Assembly (NCBI RefSeq): GCF_000143415.4
Contig: NW_003314325.1
Location: 359,369 to 423,368 of the forward strand
Origin: Selaginella moellendorffii
Lineage: Eukaryota > Streptophyta > Lycopodiopsida > Selaginellales > Selaginellaceae
DNA length: 64,000 bases
Direction of reading: 5' to 3'
How positions within the stretch are numbered: the first letter of the stretch is position 1; every line of letters starts with the position of its first letter. The notes under the pieces were generated by a model, which was not told the DNA's origin, did not search any database, and worked only from the letters and a program-made list of their open reading frames with translations. Positions 44,985-57,200 of this stretch are shown here, one piece after another. The translations under genes and the position numbers were made by a program.

Positions 44985-46830
44985 CTTAGCCTCTCAATGC
45001 ACTAGAAATGCCGATATAGAATTTCCAAACATACTCACTCTAAGGTACTTAAGACACTAATAAAAGCACACTTGCTGTTTAAACAAAAGCACACACATCC
45101 ACATTTATAAAATGAATATGAACACACTTCAATCAAAGCCACATTTAATATACTATTAACCAACAAAACACTTTCTACTTTAAAGTACACTCCAAAAAAT
45201 GTTAAATACAAAAATCCTTGAGGGGTGGGATGAGCTCTGGCATAACTCTAAGTTTTTATTGCTTTCCACTCTTATTCTCTAGCTCCAAAATTCTTAATAT
45301 TTTGAAATCTTTTGCATGTGTTTTAGCCTATTATTGTACCATCTTTGTCCTTGACCAAAATGTATATTTAATTTGCATCCTTATATATTGGTGAATTCCC
45401 TTTTAGAATTTTCATAGACACACTTCTAATCTTGTCACTTGAAGTTTTAATAGGAGGATTCCCCTCTAGAATCCTAACTAGGGATGCAATTCTGAAGGAA
45501 AATCCTTCAAAGACGTTTTTTCTTATGAACCAATGTCAAGGGTTCATAAAGCTTAGATTAAAGCTACTTGGGAATTATCTTTTACTAAATTCTTTGTTGC
45601 TACATGTTTTATCTTTATACTTGTACTTTTAGCCCTCTGTGCTCTAGTCCTAGCCTTAATGAGGACCATTTAGAACCTATCTAAACTTTTTTCACTCAAA
45701 AATTCTTTGTTAGCATCTTTACCACCTAACCCTTCATTATTTGATGAAGTTTTGAGCTCTTTAGATTGTGCCACAATCTCATAAACAAATAAGATATGTG
45801 CATCCTTTTTTTGTGCCTTCTATAGCCTTCATCTCTAGAAGCCTCTCTTAGGCATCTTTATTGTTGATGGCAACACTTATTCTTAATTGTTTGGGAGCCC
45901 CTTTCCTTTTCTTGAGATGAGAATTTGCCTTCTCCTTGATCACTTGTTCGACTTGGATAAAAAAGAAATTTAGAGAAAGAGAATCAATAGAATGGATTTA
46001 CACACCTCACTGAATTTAATGGGCAATCCACTGGCTAGTCAATGCGCTCATTCTTTGCCCATCTTTGCAGCCTCATCCATGATTTGGTCCATTGGGATTC
46101 TCTCACTGTTGTTGTTGCTGCTACCACTTTTGTTACTCCCACTTTTGTTGCTCCCACCCTTGCTTAACTTAGAATCTTTCCACAAGTGATATACCTCAAT
46201 AGGCTTACTTATAATCTAACTAATAGCCTTGTAAAGATGATTCATCCTTCTTTTCTTGCAAACACAATTCCTCTTTTCTCTAGAAAACTTAGAAGAAAAT
46301 GAGTGAGCAGGAATTTAAATGAAATGAGAATCTAGTGATGACAAACAATTCAAATTTGTTATGTATTTATAGGTAACAATCACTTGCATCTTTACTATTA
46401 TCTCCCATAAGAATGTGAACTCAAGGGATTTCCTGATTCACAAGAATGGAGAATTTTGATTATTTACCAAAGATTGGCAAAAAAGATTTTGATATGGCTT
46501 GTAGATGCTATAAAATTCAATGTCCATGATGACAAGTCTAAAATCATAACACAATCTGATCGCTCTTAATTTGGCATTGAACACAAGGAATATGCTTATG
46601 ACCTCATATTCAAGAATATTTTAATCAAATAGTCAATGATAAATTAGTAACAAGTAATAGAGAAAATGGTGTTTTAAGGATTGGTATTAATTGTTTGGAC
46701 GATGTTTTGTCGAAACAACAATGATGCAATATGGAAAAGTTTGATCAACTTGTGCTTTCTTAAATTGTAGAATTAACAGATTTGCCAACTATATTACAAT
46801 GCCCAAGGTATATGCAAATTTTGGAAGTAA
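44985..46830 (-). repeat. Repeat X, copy 2 (uninterrupted)
   Basis: A contiguous relative of 30440-31823 plus 44338-44790, with about 80-85% similarity by eye. It includes the same gag-type segment on the minus strand (about 45990-46200). It preserves the pre-insertion arrangement at 46365-46385. It ends abruptly near 46833, where an F-box-like coding fragment begins. Confidence 0.8.
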
Positions 46831-46833
46831 ACA

Positions 46834-47320
46834 ATCAATACCGCAAGTTTGTAGTGTGGTGCCCCATCTCTGGCAGATGCTTCAACTTCCCAAGCTTTGG
46901 ACGCATCCCAGCAGCAGCCAGCACACGCACCGCCAGGTTTGTGGCCTCGTCCGCAGGGCTTGTTCTCAGCCTCGTCGACCATGGGCGGAAGATGGTGGCG
47001 TGGAATCCTTTGTCTGGCGCCGTGGAGGAGCTGAATCCCAGCACGACTGAAGGCTTCGAGTCGAAGACGATCACATGACAGCAGGCTTTCTCGGACGAAT
47101 TCCTGGTGATCCACGACTCAGTCGCCGGCTGCTGCAGCGTCTTCAGTCCCCCAACAAGGTTTCCGGCCCAGAGATCCAGAATGGTGGTGGCGGACGAGGG
47201 GGTGACGAGCGCGACACATATCGGGACTAGCAATGGGCGGCGGATTGGAGTGTGTATCAATCACCGGGAGATTGTTGTGCAGGAGTACAAGGAGAAGACG
47301 ACATTGCGGAGGAGGTGAGG
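46834..47320 (+). pseudogene. F-box-associated/kelch-like fragment
   Basis: The frame beginning YRKFVVWCPISGRCFNFPSFGRIP and continuing with VDHGRKMVAWNPLSGAVEELNP has the NPLxGxWxxLP style of plant F-box-associated repeats. The 5' end, where an F-box would be, is replaced by retrotransposon sequence ending at 46833. A stop follows at about 47078 and the frame continues shifted (FLVIHDSVAGCC, INHREIVVQEY). I read this as a truncated F-box-type gene. Confidence 0.5.
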
Positions 47321-47731
47321 CAGTGGCAAGAGTCGGAGATGAAAGAGGCCGCGAAGCTAGAGAGAATGGATAAGAAGCTATGGGAGATAGTGGCACGAAT
47401 GAGCGACGAGGAAGTAGAGGAAGCCAGGAAACGAATGGAAGCGCGGGAGCGTGAGGAAATGAATAATTGCGAGGAAGACGAGGAGGAGGAGGAAGCGTAC
47501 AAGATCGAGGAATTGGGAAAGCTGGAGTTTGCAAAGGATCTCAAGAAGCATCCCTGTACGATACATGTTGCAAGCTTGGAGAATTTGATCTTGATCTCTG
47601 GAGGGGCGCTGAGTAGTAGCACTGCTCTAGTGTTTAACCTGGAGGATTTGACACGTGAGCTCAATTTTGAGCTCGCGAGCTCAAAACACTGGAGCTTGCG
47701 TTCATATCTAGCTATGCAATGGAAGTGCTGA
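47252..47731 (+). CDS. Charged coiled-coil protein of unknown function
   Basis: A 159-residue open frame with a strongly charged helix (residues 15-90, e.g. KLWEIVARMSDEEVEEARKRMEA, with an acidic EEDEEEEEAY block). It overlaps the end of the F-box-like fragment and may be its shifted C-terminal part. No family is recognised and the start codon is uncertain. Confidence 0.35.
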   Translation: MYQSPGDCCAGVQGEDDIAEEVRQWQESEMKEAAKLERMDKKLWEIVARMSDEEVEEARKRMEAREREEMNNCEEDEEEEEAYKIEELGKLEFAKDLKKHPCTIHVASLENLILISGGALSSSTALVFNLEDLTRELNFELASSKHWSLRSYLAMQWKC

Positions 47732-47804
47732 CGCTAAGGTCCAAGTTCAGTCTTTCAGCGAGAGGGAGGTTTGAAGCTCATATGTCCAGCTCTAAACGCG
47801 TTCT

Positions 47805-49135
47805 CTACTTTGTCACTCGAGCCTTGGAGCGGTGGAAACGCCGCGGCTGCCGGGGGAGCAAAGTTTGATATGCTGCTTGCGTTTGGATTCGTAGAAGACA
47901 TCTACAAGATGAAAGAAAGGAGACACTGCTGTGACAGCCCCGAGATAATGAAGTTTGTACCTGTGGATTCATTTGGAACGAACTTGGATTCGCAAAGCCG
48001 GTGGCGGACGACGGTGGCGCTCCCCGGGGATCAAACTCGTCAAAACCCTCGTCCACTGGAATGGAAGATCGCATGGCTTCCTCGTAACTTGGTGGAGGTC
48101 CTCGGCTGCTGGCAAAGTTTTCAGGAGATCCTCCCTGTGTTGAAGTAGAACTCGATGATTGTTGAGACCACTCTTGTTGCTGCATTGGCTTTTGCCAATC
48201 GTCGTCTTCTAATCGACCGGAAGGTTTCTCCGCGGCTGGATTTGATCCAACGCCTTGGTACCTGAAATTACAAGTCTAGTGTAGTCGAAAGCATTGTAGT
48301 CGAAAGTATAAAAGGAGGAAGAACTTACTTGTTCTTGTTGACCGCGGCTTTTTTACGAACATCGTTTATCCTCTGCCTGTCATTTAGCAACGCAACCATG
48401 GTTTCTGCCTTTTTTCTCACATTGATCCCCTGATCTTTCCCGCTTGGCTGCTCAACGTATTGGAATTCCGTAAGTGGCTGCTCTGGAATCAAAAACGAGG
48501 ATGATTAATCAGAAACTGGGAGAAAGAGAAACATGGAGTCATAAATTTCCTTGCCATAAGTTGAGACAAGAAGCTGATAACACTCTCGACTGCTTGCGGT
48601 GATCCGTTTGCGACCAGAAACTCCATAACCGTCATGCTCTGGAGTATCACAAAGTTTTAGCCGTCATAGAGCCGTGACAAAAAACAAAAGAAAGAAAAAC
48701 AAAGAAACGCAACCTTGTAAACATGCCTCCAGTTTTTCCCTGTGTCGAGAAGGCGCTTTTGAAGAACTCCCATTATAAGTTGCAGCTCATTCCTGGAAGA
48801 GAAAGTAAACGAGCACACTCCTTAAGAAAGAAAGGAGAAAGAATGGAAGCTCTTCTTACGGGTCAACAGTGGCATCAGCTATTTCAGTCATGAGAGATCC
48901 ATGCGGTCCCCAAGGCTCATTGCTCGTAGCTTCTTGGACCTACAATCGAGCAATCTCTTCAGAAAATCGCTGCCAAACGGAGAAAAATCCCTACCTTGAT
49001 CTCGATCTCGGGCAGCCTAAACTTGTTCACCTCTCTCTTCCTGCGTAGCGGAGCTCCATCAAGGAGGAGAAAAATCGCGCAAAAGAATGCTTACAGCTCG
49101 CGCACCGTCTGACCGAACGCCTTCTTGAACGCCAT
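47805..49135 (-). CDS. Epsin-like ENTH-domain protein
   Basis: Seven exons on the minus strand (49135-49095, 49040-48995, 48939-48860, 48792-48714, 48638-48555, 48480-48329, 48261-47805) give 312 residues. The N-terminal 140 residues form an ENTH domain: [64 protein letters not shown] and [25 protein letters not shown] proteins bind phosphoinositides and act in clathrin-coated vesicle budding at trans-Golgi, endosome or plasma membrane. The tail (residues 163-312) is Ser/Gln/Pro-rich and shorter than in many epsins, and it ends in an unusual Arg-rich stretch, so the last exon may be mis-ended. The fifth intron has a GC donor. A fragment of this gene lies at 14595-14860. Confidence 0.85.
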
Positions 49136-49300
49136 CGCGCCGATCGAATGGAACCCTAGGCGCTCTCTCCCGTCGCACGTCTTTCCCCCCAAGGCCACAG
49201 AAAGCAAAAATAGAATTTCAAAGCAACGTGACCGTTCAACAAGCCCTAGAAAAGCAAACGTGGAATCTCACGGGTATATTCCCCCATCCATCATCGCAAA

Positions 49301-49373
49301 GCTCTCGTGGTCTAACGGACAAGGCATTTGACTTCTAATCAAGGGATTGTGGGTTCGAATCCCACCGGGAGTG
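49301..49373 (+). tRNA. trnR-UCU: tRNA-Arg(UCU)
   Basis: The 73 bases fold fully: a 7 bp acceptor stem (two G-U pairs), a 4 bp D stem, a 5 bp anticodon stem with loop CTTCTAA and anticodon TCT at 49334-49336, a 5 nt variable loop, and a T arm GTGGG-TTCGAAT-CCCAC. There is no intron. The A and B box promoter elements are internal (TGGTCTAACGG and GGTTCGAATCC). It decodes AGA. Confidence 0.95.
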
Positions 49374-49428
49374 AGTGGCCTGGCCTTCCAATGAAAAAAA
49401 GAATCTATTTGGTTGTTCTTCGTCTCTT

Positions 49429-50101
49429 TTATTTACTCTTGCAGCACTCTTGGATGTTGGAACACGACTTTGATCGCCCCAGCGTATTGGGCGCGGCCTT
49501 CCATTTCCCAGCTTTGTCCCTCCTCGCTCGCGATGCCTCCGCCTCAGCATAAGACTCTGCAAGAAAATCCATCGATCATGAGCAAAGAAATGAAAAATTC
49601 CTCCACGAGTTCCCCAAGAACAGAGCATCCCAAAGAACCCAAGACATTTCGATCGAGAAGAAGCTTACCAGTGAAATCATCTACGCCAGGATCCGTGACG
49701 AACGTCTTGGTCCTTCCATGCCAAGGCCCGGGCTCCGTCTGATTCGCTGGGTGCGATGGAATAGGCAGCCGGAGCATATGCGTCACGTCCGATCCACACA
49801 CCGGGTGATAGAAATTGTCGTCGGGATTGACCCGCTTGATCTTGGGCTGGATCCAATCCGTGACATTGCTGGTCCGGAGGCCATAGTATGGATCGGGGGC
49901 GTCCTTGAGCTTGGGATCGTAGGCGTGGCTGGGCGTGGGGAGATGGACGTAGCTGGTTACCTCGGTGGTGGAGATCCCATGGAACTGGTTCTCGTGCCGC
50001 CGATCCACCTTGGGCTCCACTTGCTTCATCCGCGGCTTCTGGTGCGAGTAGTCGGTCACGGCGGATTTCTGGCGGCACACATTGCCGCTGCTGTCGCCCA
50101 T
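49429..50101 (-). CDS. Conserved-looking unknown protein, 186 aa
   Basis: Two exons (50101-49669 and 49556-49429) with a GT-AG intron. The start is the ATG opening MGDSSGNVCRQ; a second in-frame ATG lies 9 nt upstream. The first exon has repeated short patterns: TEVTSYVHLPTPSHAYDP, SNVTDWIQPKIKRVNPDDNFYHP and SDVTHMLRLPIPSHP, each a V-T-D/S/H step followed by Pro-rich turns. The second is basic. I do not recognise the family. The short repeated Pro/Tyr style resembles microtubule-inner proteins of flagella, which would suit a plant with swimming sperm, but that is a guess. It shares a 350 bp divergent promoter region with eL30. Confidence 0.7.
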
Positions 50102-50451
50102 TGCTATCAATTGATCGCGCGCGCGCTCCGCGCCGCTCGCCCGATCGATCGATCCTTGGCTAGATTCACGGACTCGCTCGATTCCTGTTCTTTCTCATCG
50201 CTTTGCCCTAAACCGGTGCCGCCCGGCGCATCGCCGCCTTCCACCAGTCTGTTCTGTGAACTAAATTTTGAAATCGAAAGGGCGCCGCCATCGTGGCCCT
50301 ACAAGTGGACGGTGGCCGCTGGCCTCGAATGAAAACCCGCCACGTGTCATAGAGGAATGACACCCTGGTCGAAGCATATTTTGTCGAATATACCCTAGGT
50401 TTAGGGCTTTCTAGCAGCCGGCGCCAGAAAGAACAGCAGCGGAGATCCAAG
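50102..50451. promoter_or_regulatory. Divergent promoter region with telo-box-like site
   Basis: 350 bp between the unknown minus-strand gene and eL30. A TAGGTTTAGGG telo-box-like element lies at about 50395-50405, typical of plant ribosomal-protein promoters. A similar element lies before the RFC3 start (about 51144-51158). Confidence 0.45.
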
Positions 50452-51008
50452 ATGGTGGTCGCCGGGAAGAAGCAGAAGAAGACCCAGGAGAGCATCAACA
50501 ACAGATTGGCGCTGGTGATGAAGAGCGGCAAGTACACGCTGGGCTACAAGACGGTGCTCAAATCGCTGCGCAGTGGAAAAGGTGTGAAATCCCTCTTTGT
50601 TTCTCTTGCGATTGATCCATTGGCGCATTGGGTGCGCAGGGAAGCTTGTGCTCATCTCCAACAATTGCCCGCCCCTTCGCAAATCGGAGATCGAGTACTA
50701 CGCGATGCTCTCCAAGACGAACGTCCACCACTACAGCGGAAGTAAGTTTTCTCGAAGAAAAGGAGGATTTTTCTCTTCCCTCTCGTTCTAGCTCCAATGC
50801 TCGAAACTTTCTAACATTGATCTTTCATTCCTCGCAGACAATGTGGAGCTTGGCACCGCTTGCGGGAAATACTACCGGGTTTCGTGCCTCACCATCACAG
50901 ACCCAGGTGAGAATCCTTGGATTGATTTGGAGTTCTTTTCCATCGATTTTCACGGCAATTCTCTTGTCAGGCGATTCGGACATCATCAAATCTATGTCTG
51001 CCGAGTGA
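50452..51008 (+). CDS. RPL30: 60S ribosomal protein eL30
   Basis: Four exons (50452-50581, 50640-50741, 50838-50906, 50971-51008) give exactly 112 residues, the standard length. Diagnostic segments are [84 protein letters not shown], seen here split by the introns. eL30 is a component of the cytosolic large ribosomal subunit. All introns are phase 1. The stop lies only 163 bp before the RFC3 start on the same strand. Confidence 0.97.
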
Positions 51009-51171
51009 AAGGAAAATCTATCAATCAGCGCAACTCCATTTTGATCCTTGTAGCCCCTCTTACTCTCGAGAAACATGGAAATCTAATGGGAATTTTCGTC
51101 AAATGTGGCCAATAACTTTAAAGAGCCCTAAAACTAAAGTTTCTAGGTTTAGGGTTGAGGGCTTAGCGAGA

Positions 51172-52822
51172 ATGTTGTGGGTGGACAAGTACCGCCCTCA
51201 CACTCTGGACGAGGCGATCGTCCACCAAGAGCAAGCGCAGCGCCTCAAGAGCCTGGTAAAGATCTTCGCGTTGCTTTGGCGTGTCCTTTTGGAGTGATCC
51301 AATCAATGTGTAGATAGCCGAAGGAGATTGCCCGCATTTGCTCTTCTATGGGCCCTCTGGCGCTGGAAAGAAGACACTTATCATGGCTTTCTTGCGAGAG
51401 CTCTTTGGCGCTGGGGCTCAGCAGGTCTTAGAAAAAAAAATATTCTCGCTTCTTCTTCATTTGGTCTATGTTTCCGCAGGTTCAAGTTGAGAACAAGGCC
51501 TGGAAAGTCGAGGTGATTCTTTCTCTTTGACTTCTTGGTTCTTGGTTCTTTTAGTTCTTGGTTCACTAATGTGGAGGGACGTAGGCCGGAACGAGGAAAA
51601 TCGACGTTGAGCTGACCACAGTGGCGAGCAACTACCACGTCGAGCTTAATCCCAGCGATGCGGGATTTCAAGATCGGTACGTGGTTCAAGAGATCATCAA
51701 GGAGATGGCCATGAGCAGGCCTCTCGATCTGGGTGTTGACATAAGTTTCAAAGGTAAAAAAGCTTGGTTTTGTTACTGCCAGTTTCACTTGCTTGTTGTG
51801 GAACAGTTCTCGTCCTTAACGAAGTGGATCGCCTCTCGAAGGAGGCGCAGCATTCACTCAGGCGAACGATGGAGAAGTATAGCGCCGCCTGCCGATTGAT
51901 CCTTTGCTGCACAAGTGCTTCCAAAGTTATCGAGGCTGTTCGATCGCGATGCCTCAACGTGCGGATCAATGCTCCATCTGAAGATGAAGTGAGTTCTTCG
52001 CGCGCTTGTATTTCGAGTGTTTTTTATTCTTCCTCCTCTCGCAGATCACTAAAGTGCTCCAGTTCGTCGCTAAAAAGGAAGAGATACGTCTTCCACCGGC
52101 TTTTGCTGGTCGAATTGCGTTACATTCGAACAGGAACCTACGGCGAGCCATACTTTCATTGGAGGCCTGCAAAGTCCAACAGTAAGTTCTCGAAACATTT
52201 CAATCAATCCCTCTCTTTAAAATATTCTTTTTCTACTGTCCAGGTATCCGTTCACAGAGAATCAACCTGTTCAGACCACCGATTGGGAGCAATATATTGT
52301 AGAGATCGCATCGGACATAGTCAATGAACAGAGCCCGAAGAGGTTTATTTTCTCTTTCTTTCTTGCTCTTGATAAATTCTCCACGCTTGCAGATTGTTCA
52401 TCGTGCGTGGAAAGCTATACGAGCTGCTTGTGAATTGTATCCCTCCTGAAATAGTTTTAAAGGTCAGTCGTGACTCCAGCTTGTAGCAGCACAATGAAGA
52501 CAAAGTCTTTTGACTAACTCACATTTCTTGTTCCAGAGGCTACTTGTCGAGCTAATGAAGAAACTAGACTCGGAGCTAAAGCACGAGGTGTGTCACTGGG
52601 CAGCCTATCACGTAAGTAATTTCAAGCGCTTCTTGCTTTTGTTCCGAGCTGAAAGTATGAACACAGGAACATCGTATGCAACTTGGACAGAAGGCTATTT
52701 TTCATCTCGAAGGTATGCAAAACGATCAAAGAAACTTCGTGCCTGATCCGTGATTTCGTGCAGCCTTTGTCGCCAAGTTTATGAGCGTTTACAAGAAATT
52801 CCTGATAGCAACCTTTGGTTAG
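51172..52822 (+). CDS. RFC3: Replication factor C subunit 3 (clamp loader)
   Basis: Eleven exons starting 51172, 51314, 51480, 51585, 51807, 52045, 52244, 52393, 52537, 52667 and 52764 give 354 residues, equal to plant RFC3. An AAA+ ATPase domain shows Walker A as GPSGAGKKT (near residue 48), Walker B as VLVLNEVDRL, and the arginine-finger SRC box (RSRCLNVRI), followed by the helical collar ending AFVAKFMSVYKKFLIATF. Walker B has Asn-Glu where DE is common, as in this subunit elsewhere. RFC loads PCNA on DNA in replication and repair. The start sits just after a telo-box-like AGGTTTAGGGTTG. Confidence 0.96.
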
Positions 52823-52924
52823 TCGCAGTAAGGCATTGTTCCATAGGAAATCGCTTCTTACACACATTGATTGTGCCACTTAAAGTTCACTTTTTAAGAA
52901 GGAAGGAACCTTTGGCTTGGCCTG

Positions 52925-53570
52925 AATCGCGACAACAACCTCCTCCGGCGAGTCATACTTTCATTGGAGGCTTTCAAAGCCCAACAATAAGTTCCCTTAT
53001 GATTCTTTTCTATTCCTCTCACATAAAAAAACTGTTTTCCGGCTTTTCAGATCTTCCGAGAGCATCAACCTGTTCAGGCCACACTGATTTATAATACAAA
53101 CCTCAAATCGCATCGGACAAGAGGTAAAGGGAAACAGGTGTGTGGCACCTTAGCTTAAGTTCCTCTATGCATGCTTGCGGATTATTCCTTGCGTGGAAAG
53201 CTCTACGATCTCCGCGTGACTTGTAATGGCTTTTGAGGAAGAAGCTCAGTCGAGATTCCCGTTCCAATGGAGACAAAGGCCACTTCTCTCTTTTCTCGAT
53301 TTTGATGTTTCCAGAGGCTACTCGTCACGTCCAGGTGCTAGCTAAATCGTGAGCAGTCACAAACGTAAGTTACTTGAGATCCTTCTTGACTTAGCATGCT
53401 AAAGCAAAGAACTTAATTCCAGGAACATCAAGATAAGAGGCCATTAAGGTATGTGTAAGATTTTTGTCTTCCATTCTTTTCATAGTTTTTTTCCAGACTC
53501 TGCTCCGTGATTCCGTGGGGCCTTTGTATCGCCCACAAGAAATTCCTGATGCCAAACTTTGGAAAACATA
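52925..53570 (+). pseudogene. Partial tandem duplicate of RFC3 3' half
   Basis: Follows RFC3 exon 6 to exon 11 in order: 'cggcgagtcatactttcattggagg' matching the RRAILSLEA codons, then CAACCTGTTCAGGCC, GCGTGGAAAGCTCTACGA, AGGCTACTCGTC, AGGAACATCAAGATAAGAGGC and AAGAAATTCCTGATGCCAAAC. Many small deletions break the frame, and the 5' half is absent. Introns are retained. Confidence 0.75.
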
Positions 53571-54246
53571 AGTATAGGCTCGATTCGATCAAACAAAAAG
53601 GTCCACGCCATTGATCTCAGTGCGAGAGCGATACTTTAAAATATACGTTTTGATCGAACAGAGCTCCCTCTTATCTTAAGATCAGGGCGACCGGAATCCA
53701 AAGTATTCGCGGGGGGAATATTTCTTTTCTCTCTCCGTCCGTACTATCATGAAACCCGTGACCCACAGGGAGGTTTGAAAATTACAGGGGGTAACAGTTG
53801 ACAGACAGTGTTGCCAGCGGACAATGATATTTACACAAATCATTGATAATTTTTTTCACCTTGGGGAAAAAGAAACCGGCGGCGGTGGTACGGTATGACA
53901 TGACAAGCGTTGACGTGGCCAGAAATTCGCCCGAAGAACAAACAAGGTCTACCCTGGCGTTACTCTACTCTTAGAGGGAACAAAAGAGAAAGAAAGAAAC
54001 GGCTATAGAAGAGAGGGATGAATGATCGAAGAATGCGTGTCTCTTCCGGGCAAGATTCTTGTCCATGGCGATGGCGCTCGCGCTGATTTGTTATCTTCCC
54101 TTCTTCTGGATGATTGATCGCGGCCCAGTCGCAGACGCAACGACGAGCTAGGTGGTGACGCCTCTGGATCATCGCATTCCTGTGGAAAGCGATCGGCCGA
54201 TTCCATTTATTTCGAGCTCCTCCTCGGCGCAGCGCTCGGATTATCG
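53571..54246. other. Intergenic, promoter of receptor kinase
   Basis: No gene is seen. The region is GC-richer towards 54200 and presumably contains the 5' leader of the receptor kinase. Confidence 0.5.
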
Positions 54247-57200
54247 ATGTCGGCGGCGCCCCGGGCGATCATCCAGGTCTATTCTCTCGTTCTTTCCCTC
54301 TTCCTGGTAGCGGCAGTGGATGAATCCGCCGTAGCGGCTCACGAATCATCCTCCCAGACGTGGTGCAAGGCCGAGGAAGAGGCGGCGCTCTTGGATTTCC
54401 GGCGCTCTTTCGCGTCCCAGCCCGGCGAGGTCTTCGATTCTTGGATCCTGTCCAGGACGTGCTGCGCGTGGCGAGGGATCCAATGCAGCTCCGCCAAGGA
54501 CGACGATGATTCGCGGCGCTTCACGGCTCTCAGCGATGGCTACCGGGTTCGTGTTCTTTCCCTCCCAGGGCTCAAGCTCGCGGGCGAGATCCCGCCGTCC
54601 ATCGCCAGGCTCCGGGCGCTCGAGGCCGTCGATCTCTCCGCCAACCAGATCTCCGGCTCGATTCCTGCACAGCTCGTCTCCCTCGCGCACCTCAAGCTCC
54701 TCGATCTCAGCGCCAACAATCTCTCGGGCGCTCTCCCGCCGGCCTTCCGCCAGGGATTTCCAGCGATCGTCCGCCTTAATCTCTCGGACAACCTCCTCGA
54801 GGGCCCGATCCCGCCGATGCTGTCCTCGGCATCGATCGAGTCGCTCGACCTGAGCTACAATTTCTTCGCCGGCGCGCTGCCCAGCCCGATGATCTGCGCT
54901 CCATTCCTCAACGTCTCCAACAACGAGCTCTCGGGCCCCGTCCTCGCCACGCTCGCGCACTGCCCATCGATCCAGTCGATCAACGCCGCCGCAAACATGC
55001 TCAATCGCTCGCTGGCAGCGGCGCCCGAGGTGGATTTCTTCGCGAGCCCGGCCGCCAGGAGCATCAAGCTCCTAGATCTCTCCACCAACGCCATCCCGGG
55101 CGGCATTCCAGCGGTGATCGGCCGCCTCGCGGCGCTGGAGGAGCTCTTCCTCGGCTACAACAGCCTCGGCGGCGAGATCCCCAGCTCCATCTCCAACATC
55201 TCGGCGCTGAGGATCCTGAGCCTCCGCAACAACGATCTGGGCGGCGAGATGGCGGCGCTCGACTTCTCCCGCCTGCCAAACCTCACGGAGCTGGACCTCT
55301 CGTACAACCGCATCTCGGGGAACATTCCGTCGGGAATATCCCAGTGCCGCCACCTGACGGCGCTGACGCTGGGCAAGAACGAGCTGCGCGGGGATATTCC
55401 GTCGTCACTTGGCGCGCTTCGCAAGCTCGAGACGCTCTCTCTCTCCGGGAACGAGCTCGGGGGTGGAATCCCGGCCGAGCTCCAGGAATGCGAGGCGCTC
55501 GTCATGCTGGTGCTCTCCAAGAACAGCTTCACGGAGCCTCTGCCCGATCGGAACGTCACGGGGTTTCGCAATCTCCAGCTCCTGGCGATCGGGAATGCCG
55601 GGCTCTCGGGATCCATCCCGGCGTGGATTGGCAACTGCAGCAAGCTCCAGGTGCTGGATCTCAGCTGGAACAGGCTCGTCGGCGACATCCCCCGGTGGAT
55701 TGGAGCTCTGGATCACCTCTTCTACCTGGATCTCTCCAACAATTCCTTCACTGGGTCGATACCCCCGGACATCCTCGGCATCCGCTGCCTGATCGAGGAC
55801 GAGGACGCGAGCAGCAGCGCCGCGGATGATCTCCGCCCAGTCGCCAACACGCTCTTCGTCAAGCACCGATCCAACTCAAGCGCGCTCCAGTACAACCAGG
55901 TGTCGGCGTTCCCTCCCTCGATCATCCTCGCCAGCAACAATCTCTCCGGAGTGATCCCACTGGAGTTTGGCAAGCTGAGGAAGCTGGTGTCGCTGGATCT
56001 CAGCAACAACAGGCTGGTTGGATCGATCCCGGCGTGCCTGGCCAACGCGTCGGACCTGGAATCGCTGGATCTCTCCTCGAATGGGCTCTCGGGCAGCATC
56101 CCGCCATCGCTGGTGAAGCTCACGTTCCTCGCGGCGTTCAATGTGAGCTTCAATCGGCTGTCTGGGGCGATCCCTTCCGGGAACCAGTTCGCGAGCTTCT
56201 CCAATTCCTCCTACATCGCGAATTCCAGGCTCTGCGGCGCGCCACTCTCGAACCAGTGCCCGGCGGCGGCGATGGAGGCGAGCTCCAGCTCCTCGCGGGG
56301 CGGCGGCGGCGATCAAAGGGGTCCCATGAATCGCGGCGCGATAATGGGGATCACCATCAGTATCAGCCTGGGTCTCACGGCGCTGTTCGCCGCGATGCTC
56401 ATGCTGTCCTTCTCGCGCGCGCGGGCGGGGCACCGGCAGGACATTGCGGGGCGGAATTTCAAGGAGATGAGCGTCGCCCAGATGATGGATCTGACGGTCA
56501 CCATGTTCGGGCAGCGCTACCGTCGGATCACCGTGGGCGACCTCATCAAGGCCACAAACAACTTCGACGCGACCAACATCATCGGCTGTGGTGGCTTTGG
56601 GCTGGTCTTCAAGGCCAACCTTCCGGACGGGAATGTGGTGGCGATCAAGCGGCTCACGAGCGAGGATGGAGGGCCGCAGATGGAGAAGGAATTCGACGCG
56701 GAATTGTCCACCCTGGGGAACATTACGCACCCCAATCTTGTCTCCCTGGAGGGCTACTGCCGGCTGGGAATGCGCGACCGGCTACTGGTCTATTCCTACA
56801 TGGAAAACGGCAGCCTCGACTACTGGCTCCACGAGCGATCCGACGGCGGGAGCCGGCTCACGTGGCGGCATCGCCTGGCCATTCTGCGCGAAACGGCCAG
56901 GGGATTGGAGTACCTCCACCGTGGATGCAACCCACACATTGTCCACCGGGACATCAAGTCGAGCAACATACTCCTGGACGGCGATCTGCGCGCGCACGTG
57001 GCGGATTTTGGACTGGCGAGGCTCATGCTGCCGTCGGATACGCACGTGACAACGGAGCTGGTCGGGACGCTGGGGTATATACCCCCGGAATATGCGCAGT
57101 CGTCCGAGGCGTCACTGCGCGGGGACGTGTATAGCTTTGGGGTGTTGGTGCTCGAGGTGTTGAGCCGGAGGAGGCCGGTGGACGCTTGCCGGAGGGGTGG

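Noticed and set aside
30440-46830. Repeat X copies as long terminal repeats of a 16 kb element
   Set aside because: They encode internal gag-like sequence, and one copy is split by the TIR element, so they are two copies of a retrotransposon and not LTRs of a single unit.
54346-57134. Long open frames on both strands inside the receptor kinase
   Set aside because: By-products of high GC3 content; only the 1066-residue frame shows LRR and kinase motifs.
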